Source: Cristatella mucedo
Lineage: Eukaryota; Bryozoa; Phylactolaemata; Cristatellidae
Reading direction: 5' to 3'
Assembly (NCBI GenBank): GCA_009760855.2
Contig: WPIO01000002.1
Span: 10,242,501-10,306,500, forward strand
DNA: 64,000 nt
In this document: piece after piece, positions 55,181 through 64,000 of the stretch
Layout of the letters: each line of letters begins with the position of its first letter
Position numbering within the stretch: position 1 is the first letter of the stretch
Program-made: the position numbers and the translations under genes
The notes under the pieces: generated by a model
What the model was told of the DNA's origin: nothing
The model's input: the letters and a program-made list of their open reading frames with translations, nothing else
Databases searched by the model: none

Positions 55181-55785
55181 CGAACCCCAATAATGCCCCT
55201 TGTCTGTGGACGTAGCACTCACTAACCTTCCACAACGTTTCTACGTCGCTTGCTTTACCTTAGTGCCCACCTTCAAGCCGGCCCCTCTCAACTTCATCTC
55301 GAGGTTCGTCTCCTGAAGTCTGGTACGACTTGTAAACGTTGTTAGACCAGGAGTTTTTAAGCGACTTCTGCTATTTTTCTATTGTCGTTTCCATAAAATA
55401 GTGTGGTGTGAGTAGCTGCAGTCGTGCTGCCTTCCTATATCCGAAATCCGAACCAAGAAATTCAGTTCCCGTCAGGTTGTAGATCAAATCACTCCTCAGA
55501 GTCAACACGGCGCTGAAAATGCTAACTTGGGTAGACCAAAGAAAAATCTCCGGTCTGCTGGATCTGCCTGGTCTGATGCTAGTCTGCTTAGTATTTCAGC
55601 AGTAATTAGTTTAATTGATCACCATGTCCTCCTTACCGTTCGCATGCCGCCCCATCTAGGCTACGCTGGTACTTCAATGCAATGGTTTATATTGTACATA
55701 CAGTGGAAGCTTTCCGAGGTTAGATGTCTGAACCTGGACTTGCGAATCGTGGTTTTCGAAGCTTACAAATTAGATCACTTCTGAC
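55181..55785. other. No gene seen
   Basis: No recognised repeat or exon. Confidence 0.45.
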
Positions 55786-55789
55786 TGAC

Positions 55790-56240
55790 TGTGCTGGCCA
55801 TCCTCAAGCAGTCTTTCGACTGCATTGTTCTGTCACTGACTTTTAGGTTCCTTTGTTCTCTTGCTCAGGCCTACCAATTGGATATACTTCCTTCTCAGGT
55901 TTCACATCGAACCGCCAACTCTTTTGAATCGGCTCGTTCAGCTACGTCCATAATCAACCTCAAATTCTGTGTAGACCGTGCCTCCACCCTTTACTGTAAC
56001 TCGCAAGGCTGGAGCTCGCTGCCGACCAGCGTGACGACATACCCTGAATTGACGCCATTTGAAGAAGAAGCTGCAAGTCCACCTTTTCATCGCAATATCT
56101 GCTCCGTCCCTGTGGGTTTTCCTATGTGTGCCCATAGGCGCTGAGATTGCATATCCTACACTAAATAGTTGACAAGTTTTCTGCTAGCATATTAAAGGAT
56201 CTGGAAAGAGATTAAGTTATCTTATGACAGATTGAAATGT
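55790..56240 (+). mobile_element. LINE-A fragment (RT C-terminus to tail)
   Basis: Frame-open part reads FDCIVLSLTFRFLCSLAQAY, matching [20 protein letters not shown] of the best copy, then SLPTSVTTYPELTPFEEE. The tail GGAAAGAGATTAAGTTATCT ends it. Confidence 0.8.
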
Positions 56241-56789
56241 TTTGCTTTGGTACTAAATTTATTCTTGACGTCTTACATAGTCCGAAGGGCCTTTAAAGCT
56301 TGGGTACCCGAGGGATCCGTTATGATTCCATTTTTTTTCGCGAATTCATACTCTACTTTTCGTCAAGCGAAATCTAGGGTCTCTCATTTTTATACTCATG
56401 ACAGCTGCATTGATCTCCCAGCGCCTCAATAAATCTGAACTCATCTGCTGCAGCATGTATCGCTGACCTTCGAAATCGAATGCAAACATTGTCAAATTTA
56501 ATGATGGTAAAACCAACTTATTATGAGAAAACCTTGCGTCACACTGAACCCCGAAAAACATGGCCTTAAAAAATGGGCTCTGTCAGAAAACCCTCTATAG
56601 CCTCTGCATGGAATATAGTTTTTCTTTTCCAAAATGACCTTCCATTGGAAGATCACATTAGCTCCATAGTCAAGTCTACCTGCTTTTGGTCACGACACAT
56701 TTTGAAATTCTTAGATAATGGATAAGGATATCATAGCCAGGCAAATCCGTATATTTAAATTGAATATATATGTATATATATTTTATGAT

Positions 56790-57315
56790 TTGAGGTTGAT
56801 TGGAATCAACCTCAACCACCTTTAGAGACCGAGCCTTCAGCTCCTGCGCTCCAAAGGCCAGGATCTCACTAACCACCCCATCAAGACATTGACTTCGAGA
56901 TATTTAAAAGAAATTTAAAATCGTCACGTCGCCTCGTCGCTATCAGCGCCATCTTAACTGAAATCTTTTGCTGACCCTGCTGGCAGTTCATTTCGCAGCA
57001 AGTCTCGAACTCGCTTCCGGTTTCTGCCATCGTCTGCCTTAAATTTTCATCGATTTGCATCATTCTAGTCTCAGCTCAAATCTCACCTGCTCCGCCCAAA
57101 ATTATCGGTGCCCCAGTGAACGTTTCTTTTTGTTTCCTTCGTACTTCAAGTGCTTATATAAACGATTCGGCGAACGTTATTAACCAGGGGCCCTACAAAC
57201 CGGTGACACTTGTCACTTCTGCATTCTTGTATAACGTTGACACCTTGCTTGCCATGAGCTATATATTACTGCTTCTCTTGCTGTTTGTTGTAAAGCACCT
57301 GGATAGAGACTTTGC
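56790..57315 (+). mobile_element. LINE-A fragment, decayed
   Basis: Segment GACCGAGCCTTCAGCTCCTG (DRAFSS) and a 3' tail TGTAAAGCACCTGGATAGAG flank a 3'UTR region; stops break the frame. Confidence 0.6.
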
Positions 57316-57319
57316 TCTC

Positions 57320-57880
57320 TGTGACAGCCCTCTGCACGACCTATCGTCGGGCTGGGTAGTTCGACCGAGCAACAAGTCTGCTGGCTCCAAAACCAAAACC
57401 TTTATTCCAAATTACGCCGGCCAAGCCCAAACTACACATACTAGACGGCTGCGGGCGTCGAGGGATCTAGCCCTCCCCTCTCGTTTACACCATCGGCAGC
57501 CCTTATATTCAGTGTATACGTTGTTTTCGCAATGTCGTGCAATTGTTCGTTCCGAACAGACCCGACAGCTGGCGGCAGTTTGTGGTAGATGGATGTACCC
57601 ACAGATGTCACCAATGCATGCATTTGGGCAGGACTGCCGAGTCATCTACCGCGTCATCGTCTGCCCATCCACCGCTCGTGTGCTTGCGGCTGTTCAGGCG
57701 GTCTGAGAGTCCTCGTAGGGTCTCAGCCCAGTGCTCGCAGGCTGCAAACTCATGCTCCCTCACACTCTCTTGTACTACTGTAAAATGAACTATTATTCTA
57801 ATTATTGTGAAGCTTGTCCCCAGGCGTTTTCAGCAGGTACATTATTCGTGGTCTACTGATACGCATGTATGTTCATGCGC
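57320..57880. other. No firm gene
   Basis: Open frames on both strands at 57.4-57.7 kb, none recognised. Confidence 0.4.
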
Positions 57881-57889
57881 ATTTATCCC

Positions 57890-58150
57890 CGGCTGTCACT
57901 TCACACAGCCACAAAGATTAAGTAGGTGTTATGCTGGTAAATTTTTGCTATCTCACTCAACGCCTAAGCTGCTTTCTGTGTGCACACCGTCTGCTAGGCA
58001 AAGAACCGAGTGTTTGTAAGTTAAAGAGGTGGTATTGGGGTCAGAGTAATAATTTCGATCTGTATCCGCTTATCAACAGGGAGCCTTGTATAACTCATCT
58101 TTCAAAACCAATAGAAATTGCTCTATAAGATCCACTACAGTTCGCATCGA
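57890..58150 (-). mobile_element. LINE-B 3' end, decayed
   Basis: On plus: ACTTCACACAGCCACAAAGA, CCTAAGCTGCTTTCTGTGTG, and TCTGTATCCGCTTATCAACA, which parallels the coding segment QRIQSK of the 58890 copy. Confidence 0.65.
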
Positions 58151-58409
58151 ATGCATTCAAGTCTTCTACATTTTTAGCGTCTAATAATACAACTGTAGCT
58201 AGGACTAGAGACTAGGGAGAATTCGAAGATTTCCGCTCAACTTCCGCTGCCCGAGTCGTGTCAGGCAGCTAACAACATGGCTGTCGCAGGCTAGAGCCAG
58301 AGGAGTGACCGTTTGATTCGTCTCTTCGTGTAGCAAAATTTCGCGAACCAAAAGTAGCAGGGGAACCATTTGTACACACAGTATCAAGCGAACCTATTGG
58401 CGATGCAGA

Positions 58410-58764
58410 ATGACGATTAGGCAAGCGCTCACCGGGTTGAACGCTCGAGCCCGATGCTCCGGCTATTCTCGAGGAGGGCGACCAACGGTGGCGACCAGTC
58501 CAGGAATGCCAGCTGACAATCGGTCCAAAGGTATGAGTGGCTGCAGGATGGAGACACTGGCACGTCGTCGCACGTCTCAGCTCGTCGAGGGCTCCAGCGC
58601 CCCAGGGATACTGCGAACGGCATACTACAACATTCCAGCTGAGAGTTCGGGGAAAATGAGGGTGCCTGAGTGCCAGGCACTCGGTATCTCATGCTCATCC
58701 ACTTGTGCCGGAACGCCAGCACTCCGTCGTTCGCGATGAGCGAAGGGCTAAGCGATGGCTTCAC
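58410..58764. other. Open frames next to LINE-B, unassigned
   Basis: Open on both strands for about 110 codons, with no domain recognised. It lies just outside the LINE-B 3' end. Confidence 0.35.
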
Positions 58765-58889
58765 TCCTTGCCAAAGTTCACTCTCGATACTTCACAGAGT
58801 CCCCTCTCGACTGCCAAAGAGCGCCACTCCATCATCGTCCGGTCATCGCCTTAAGTCAGAGGGCAGGCTTGGCCTTTCTAATGTGATGC

Positions 58890-61010
58890 GCCTCTGTCTG
58901 TAACTCCATAAAACCACAAAGACCATGCTCCTGTCATGCATGAGAGTTCTGTAAAGCCCACCCACAGCCTAAGTGGCTTTTGTGTATGCATTCGGTAGCC
59001 ATCAGGCTCCACTCACAAAAAAAGTGAGATGCATTGCTGACTCAGGAGAGCAGTTGAGGTAGGAGTAGCATGGAAGTAGCAGCTCAGGATGGCTGGAAAG
59101 AATGTGCCATAGTTGGCAGCAGCAGAGTAAATGTCTTAACACAAGAATTGTGGAAGTGAGTTATACAGTCTAGGACCAGCAAAGCAAAAGCTTCTGTTAC
59201 CAATGGTCTTGAAGCTGAGGAATGGAATAGCTAATTGATGGTCCGTACACGACCTGAAGGCACGAGGAGGCTCAAACTGATGCAGCAGTTCAGCTAGGTA
59301 TGGAGGAGCCGAACCGTGGCGGGCCTTGCGGGTCAGCGTAAGAACTTTGCTCTGTATCCGTTGATCAACCGGCAACCATCCTAGCTCTTTTAGCAAAGAA
59401 ATGGGTGGTCAAACCTCTGGGATTTGCCAATTAGCCTTGCAGCCACAGTCATAGCCAGGTGCTATGACCTAGTTGCTTTTTCGGGTAACCCAGCCAAAAG
59501 GGAATTACAGTAATCTAGTCGAGACAGAAATACGGAGCTAGTTAAATTTTTTGCAAGCCACCGTGAAAGGCAGCTCCTAATCTTAGATAGAGATAGGACG
59601 TGATGGCTAGCTGCAGACAAAGTCTTCTGAATGAAGCTTTTAAAATTTAGGTAGTTGTAGAAAACGACACCTAAATTTCGAGCAAGCGGTAATGGTCGCA
59701 AAACAGCATCACTTATTAGAAGAGATAAGCATTCTAACCCAGCCATACGCTTAGGGTGTCCTATGAGCAGCAGTTAAAAACTGTCGTAGCTTAGTTTCTA
59801 GAAATTTTCCGACACACAGGATTGAATGTCGGCAAGGCAAGCATTATGTTTATCGGCTGCTTAACGACATTTTTTTCAAAAATCTTTGACATAAAAGGAA
59901 GGAGGGAAACTGGGCGATAGTTTGCAAAGACCCCTGTATCTTATCCAGGCCTTTTAAGTATCGGTCTAACGATTCCCGATTTGAAGGACTTGTGTACTAC
60001 CCCGTTTCGCGGAGAAGCATTACAAATCTCGGTTATGGCTGGGCAAAGTTGGTCTACCAGTGACAACCATATAGATGATGGTATATGGTCTTCAGGAGAC
60101 TAGCTCATTTTACAAGACCTTATTAAGGTAGCCACATCGCATGCAGAAACTTCGGAACATTTTTTAAGGAAGTTCAATCTGAGTCTTTGAAGAAGGTCAA
60201 TCTGTTAATCAATCATTAATATCTGATGAGTGAGACCTCTCAGCATTGGCCAGTAAATTCTTTACTGTCTTATAAATATGTTTCGGGTCTGACTAGTAGG
60301 ATTTCAGTTTACGAGTAAAAAAGGAGCCCTGGCTTTTTTAAGCTCCCACCTGTAGGATTTAAGGAAGTCTCTGAAATTGACTAGATCTGCATCAGACACC
60401 GATTTCTTAAAACGGCGTTCAAGCCTGAGCTTAACACGGCACATCTTTTGAAGTTTTTTGTAAATTGAAAGGAATCTACTCTGTACACGGACAGAATGTA
60501 AGGGAGCATGCTTATCAAGAGCAAGCTTAAGTGCCATGTTGACGGCAGGACGTCGAGGGTATCGAGGTGAGGTATCGTGCGAGTAGTGAAGTATCAGTGA
60601 GGGTAGCGAGACTGTCAGTCGAGTCTGGGTGCAGATCAAGAAGACCTGCATCACATACAGATTAAACATTTTTTCTCGGTCAATGCTTTTTAAGTTGCAT
60701 CGCTGGATAATTCGACAATACGTACAACGGAGTAGGAACAGAAAACGAAACCGAACAATGATCCTAGAGGGTCAGCGGGCGCACCTTAAGCTCTGTGGGG
60801 AAAACATTATTATTGATAACGAGATTGAGGATATAGCCACTGACTTTAGTGTTATGATTAACGTGTTGGAAAAAATGAAAATTCTCCAGACATTGAAGAA
60901 ATGAGCAGACCTGGCTGTTGCAAGGACTGTCTGCATGAATATTGAAGTCTCTTGCGATCAGTAACGGCCTGTCGCACACAAATATTTTAGCGAGGAGCGA
61001 TACGGAGGAG
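58890..61010 (-). mobile_element. LINE-B, long copy with endonuclease and RT remnants
   Basis: A non-LTR retrotransposon of the CR1/Rex type read on minus. At 60979-60764 lies an APE-type endonuclease end: RPLLIARDFNIHADSPCNSQ, where the usual GDFN is RDFN. At 60669-60304 a linker reads LDKHAPLHSVRVQSRFLSIY and RLERRFKKSVSDADLVNFRD. At 59746-59462 the RT C-terminal part has SRLDYCNSLLAGLPEKA. At 59396-59136 the end reads LGWLPVDQRIQSKVLTLTRK and LHQFEPPRAFRSCTDHQLAI. The central RT catalytic part (FADD box) lies in broken frames at 59.8-60.3 kb. The copy is dead. Confidence 0.88.
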
Positions 61011-61598
61011 TCCTTGCTGACTGTAAGCCGGGCTCAGCAGTTAGTTTACCGATAGGTCAGTGGAAAACCTGGCTTGCATTCTGGAGCAACACTGAAGTTA
61101 TCACTGAATTTTAACGGACGTAAGCTAATAGGAAAATGTTTTCTTAATTGTTTGCACCTGCTGCGTCCACTGATCGCCGACTGACGTAACTTTCCGTCTC
61201 CCAGCCACTGTGACGGCCACGCGTGGTCATGAGGTCACGCGTCAACGATTGCGTTATAATTCAAAATTTCGTTATCGGGACTGCCTGAAACGGTGGAACT
61301 TGGATGGTGGTGACTGCCATCAAATTTGGCTACCTAAGGACCTATTCGGCGATGACGGTTTAAAACGGCCTAAAGTGAATGCCAGAAATTATATAACTTC
61401 TCCGGTGCTATCAAAATTCGGAGCGTGCATAATAGTTTAAATTCTCATTTAAAAAAAATCATCAACCGAGATTTGCATTGCCCTGCTGGCGCTCTTAAAT
61501 CGAACGAAATGAGTGACCCTGGCTGGTGAGCTCCGATCTGCTACGTTTGAAGTCGCTCGTTCGAATGCTGAGAGCGTGAGAATCGTACTCTGAAGAAT
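61011..61598. other. Intergenic, no gene recognised
   Basis: The frame 61210-61440 (+) is open for 76 codons with no recognisable domain. Confidence 0.4.
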
Positions 61599-61599
61599 T

Positions 61600-61833
61600 T
61601 GAGCCCACGTTCATCGCTGCTGAGTCGGTCAGATCCTACCCGGAAGCTCGGGTGGCTGCTCGGCCCTCGGACGCCCCCATACGCATTCTCGGCAACGCCC
61701 ATCCGGATGAACAAACTTCCGGGAAGTGGCGCAGTAAGAGCCGGCGCGGTGCTGGTAGACGGACTTTCATACGGCGGCGGCGGCGGCTCTCTCCCTCGCT
61801 GCGAGCAGAGAGGCTCCGCAAAGAGGCTGCAGG
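61600..61833 (+). promoter_or_regulatory. ATG3: ATG3 promoter / 5'UTR in CpG island
   Basis: A CpG island spans about 61.6-62.45 kb, centred on the ATG3 start. At 61715-61727 the palindrome ACTTCCGGGAAGT contains two opposed ETS cores (GGAA), a common arrangement in housekeeping promoters. No TATA box is seen. Confidence 0.65.
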
Positions 61834-61905
61834 ATGCAGAGCGTTGTGAACGCCGTCAAGAGCACTGCCCTCGGCGTCGCCGAATATCTCGCGCCCGTGC
61901 TAAAG
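61834..61905 (+). CDS. ATG3: ATG3 (autophagy E2-like conjugating enzyme), coding exon 1
   Basis: ATG3 is the E2-like enzyme that transfers ATG8/LC3 from ATG7 to phosphatidylethanolamine on the forming autophagosome. The exon encodes its 24 N-terminal residues, MQSVVNAVKSTALGVAEYLA then PVLK, against human MQNVINTVKGKALEVAEYLT and PVLK. This is the membrane-curvature-sensing amphipathic helix. The donor CTAAAG|GTAGAG is in phase 0. The catalytic cysteine, handle region and LIR lie beyond the window. A longer frame (61599-62039) overlaps it in another phase and comes from island GC content. Confidence 0.96.
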
Positions 61906-63966
61906 GTAGAGGAAGCACTCGAGCGGCACAAGTCCTCGAAAGTCCTCTTATTCGCCGCATCTCGCTCGCCGGCCTCGTCTCCAGTTGCTATGCTGGCTTC
62001 TCGCGCTCCGCGCCACTGCTGCTCGACTGTTTGTCGTAATTTTCCAATGCCCGTCGTGTAAGGCGTCGTGGGCGCACGCCGCCGCCGCCGCCCGTCGCGC
62101 TCTTCCCCTCAGCTCGGCCTCGTCGCGCCCGCCCGGTGCCTCCACGGTGTTTCCTGCTGCGCCGCCAGAACATCCTCGGCCAGAAAGGTCCCGCAGGACG
62201 TTTCGCTTTAGCATCACCGTCGATATCTGGACGCATAGTCGATAGCGCGCGAATCATCTTTCGGGCGCTGCTCACCACCCGGCCTGGCTCGTGGCGCGTA
62301 TAAGATACTCGCGTGCTGGCAAGAAAGCACGTCAGTCGGAGGAGTTGAGCCAACCAATCCCTCTCGAGGCCCGCGGCCACGAGGCCTCCTCATCTCGCAG
62401 GCATTTTGATTGCTGCCACCTAGCGGTCTGATCGTAGCTGCGTAGCAGGGAGGGCGTTCTATCGTAATTCGCGTTCGCGACCTGGTACATCTTTTGGATG
62501 CTGGTCGGCTAGTCATCTCGTCCAAACGATATAGACTCGTTTGAGTCCATGTTCGAAAGCCTTCCTGCTCATTTCGTAAACGGCACCGGCCCCTGACTCA
62601 GTACTTGCTTCACCGAGGAAGCGCAATGCTGATCTCTCGCTGGACGTCAAGACGGTGCATTATCCGAGAACCAGCTAACGTTATTTTCTCGCAAACTCCA
62701 GCTGCTGCAAAGGACTTACCAAAGTGGGATTTATTGTCGATTGCTCGATGCCCCCTCGAGTGGGGCATGACTAAGTATGACTAGGCTTGCATCCTATAAT
62801 CTCTGCTTGTCTAACCGTCTCGTGGTTTGTAGCCTAACCCACCGATTATGCCGGCACATTTTATGTGTGCAAGTAATTGATTAAATGTTTCATAATAATC
62901 GTAATAATAAAAAAAAATGTGTGGCACCCCAAGGGTTTAGATCTGTTCTCGTGCTTGTTTTACCAATGCAAGAAATGAAGCATGCACAAGCATGAGCAAG
63001 AGACTGCCGATCTTTTTAGCTTCCTTTCATAGGTCGTCTAGTCACGGAATTTAGTGATGTCAGTCGGTTGCACGTTTTGTAAGTCTTGAGGGAATAGAAG
63101 CTGATCGCTTGACGGTCTTCAAAGGATTTGACGTTGGTCAGAGGCTAAATGGCTAAATGGCTAGAGCCCGAGGAGCGAATGTAAGCTTCGGTAAGCCGGA
63201 GGCTTTCGTGTGTATTGTTTTGGTTAGGTAACCCAGATCAAGAGGATTGATGCAGAAGTGAGTGACGTGACCCCGAGGTCGATACGTTGCTTGCCAGGCA
63301 GCCAGTGCACGTTGGCCGGCACTGGTGTCGTTGGGCGGTCGCGATTTTCACGGCAGGCTTTCACGCCTAGCTAGCTGCAGAATTATTCACCGACTGCTCA
63401 GGATCAGGATCAGCTGCACATTCAGGATGCCGTGCCCAGATAGAGTTGCAGAATTCCAGGTTGCACGACATTAATGCGTGGACATAAACCATGGTGGCAT
63501 CCTTATGTGACAGCTACGTAGTGTTGCGACGTGTCGTAGCTGAAAGTTCTTGCAGACTTGACCGTTCGTGCTAGTGGCCCTGCCCCTAGTAGCTGCATCC
63601 CCTATTCAAGCTAAAGCAGCAGAGGCCAGCATGCTACACCCTGCCGCCCGCCCCCAAGTCCTCCTTCCGGCAGTTGCAAGCTCATGTTGCATCGACCGAG
63701 TGGCGAGATGGGCCGCGTGAGGCCGTGTGTCTCGTCGTATGCACTCGGTGTCGAGACACTTCGTCCCTTGGAGCTGAGGCTGTGGGTCACGTGGGCCACG
63801 CAGTGCAAGACCTGTCTAGAATCACGGGACACCTCTGTGCGTGTGCACTGGGTTCTACTCAATTTCCTGGCTCTTATCTGCTGCTGCCGATCGAGAGCAT
63901 TTTGTTTTTTGACTGTGCATGGATGGCTTCTCAATTTTGACCTCTGTCTGTCTGTCCAAATTGCAG
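61906..63966 (+). other. ATG3: ATG3 intron 1
   Basis: The first 500 bp are still CpG-rich. A LINE-A fragment sits at 62895-63490, antisense to the gene. A GC-moderate stretch at 63.6-63.9 kb has no recognised feature. Confidence 0.85.
62895..63490 (-). mobile_element. LINE-A fragment in ATG3 intron 1
   Basis: An (AATAAT) run and tail-like GTGGCACCCCAAGGGTTTAG at 62895-62945 are followed by 63240-63490 paralleling the RT segment of the best copy (GAGGTCGATACGTTGCTTGC, GGCAGCCAGTGCACGTTGGC, AGAGTTGCAGAATTCCAGGT). Confidence 0.7.
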
Positions 63967-64000
63967 GAGTCAAAATTCCGGGAGACCGGTGTACTCACCC
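63967..64000 (+). CDS. ATG3: ATG3 coding exon 2, cut by the window end
   Basis: After a good acceptor (TGTCCAAATTGCAG|GAG) the frame reads ESKFRETGVLT and continues off the edge. Human ATG3 continues PVLK-ESKFKETGVITPEEF, so the match is direct and the phase is 0. Intron 1 is 61906-63966, 2061 bp. Confidence 0.96.

Noticed and set aside
61599-62039. 146-codon plus frame over ATG3 exon 1
   Set aside because: It is in a different frame from the clear ATG3 N-terminus and reflects CpG-island composition.

Overview
This is a stretch of animal nuclear genome, most likely from an invertebrate. Genes are split into short exons with GT/AG boundaries and kilobase introns. CpG-rich islands mark three promoters. 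The introns hold long (GA)n and (TA)n arrays, two families of CR1/Rex-like LINE remnants and two families of tRNA-derived SINEs. I cannot name the species. Nothing suggests a bacterium, virus or plasmid.

Three genes can be identified by protein similarity. (1) On the minus strand, 617-1043 is the first coding exon of an LHFPL-family tetraspan membrane protein, closest to LHFPL2. It has a CpG island upstream and runs off the left edge. (2) On the minus strand, 26503 down to 7043 is an apparently complete 13-coding-exon gene for syntaxin-binding protein 4 (STXBP4/Synip). The assembled reading frame is 729 codons, every junction is phase-compatible, and the order is N-terminal PDZ domain, linker, helix plus degenerate EF-like loop, coiled coil, C-terminal WW domain. 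A CpG island near 32.7-33.5 kb probably holds its promoter. (3) On the plus strand, exon 1 of ATG3, the E2-like enzyme of autophagy, lies at 61834-61905. Exon 2 begins at 63967 and is cut by the window end.

The island at 33 kb also carries a plus-strand first coding exon (33299-33367) of a gene I cannot identify, so the promoter looks bidirectional. Less certain exon candidates are a plus-strand coiled-coil exon at 27678-28014 inside the STXBP4 5' intron, and a minus-strand series at 41.4, 42.4 and 47.4 kb.

The rest is repeats. LINE-A remnants and SINE-B share a 3' tail. SINE-A is a separate tRNA-derived family. LINE-B has an endonuclease-to-RT remnant at 58.9-61.0 kb. A decayed copy of a recurrent uncharacterised invertebrate ORF family lies at 5.05-5.77 kb. 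A strongly diverged tandem satellite of about 175 bp per unit fills 53.43-55.18 kb. There are several foldback structures. I found no sign of a CRISPR array, operon or phage. The most unusual items are the satellite, the LINE/SINE tail sharing, the nested inverted repeats and the unidentified gene that shares the STXBP4 promoter.
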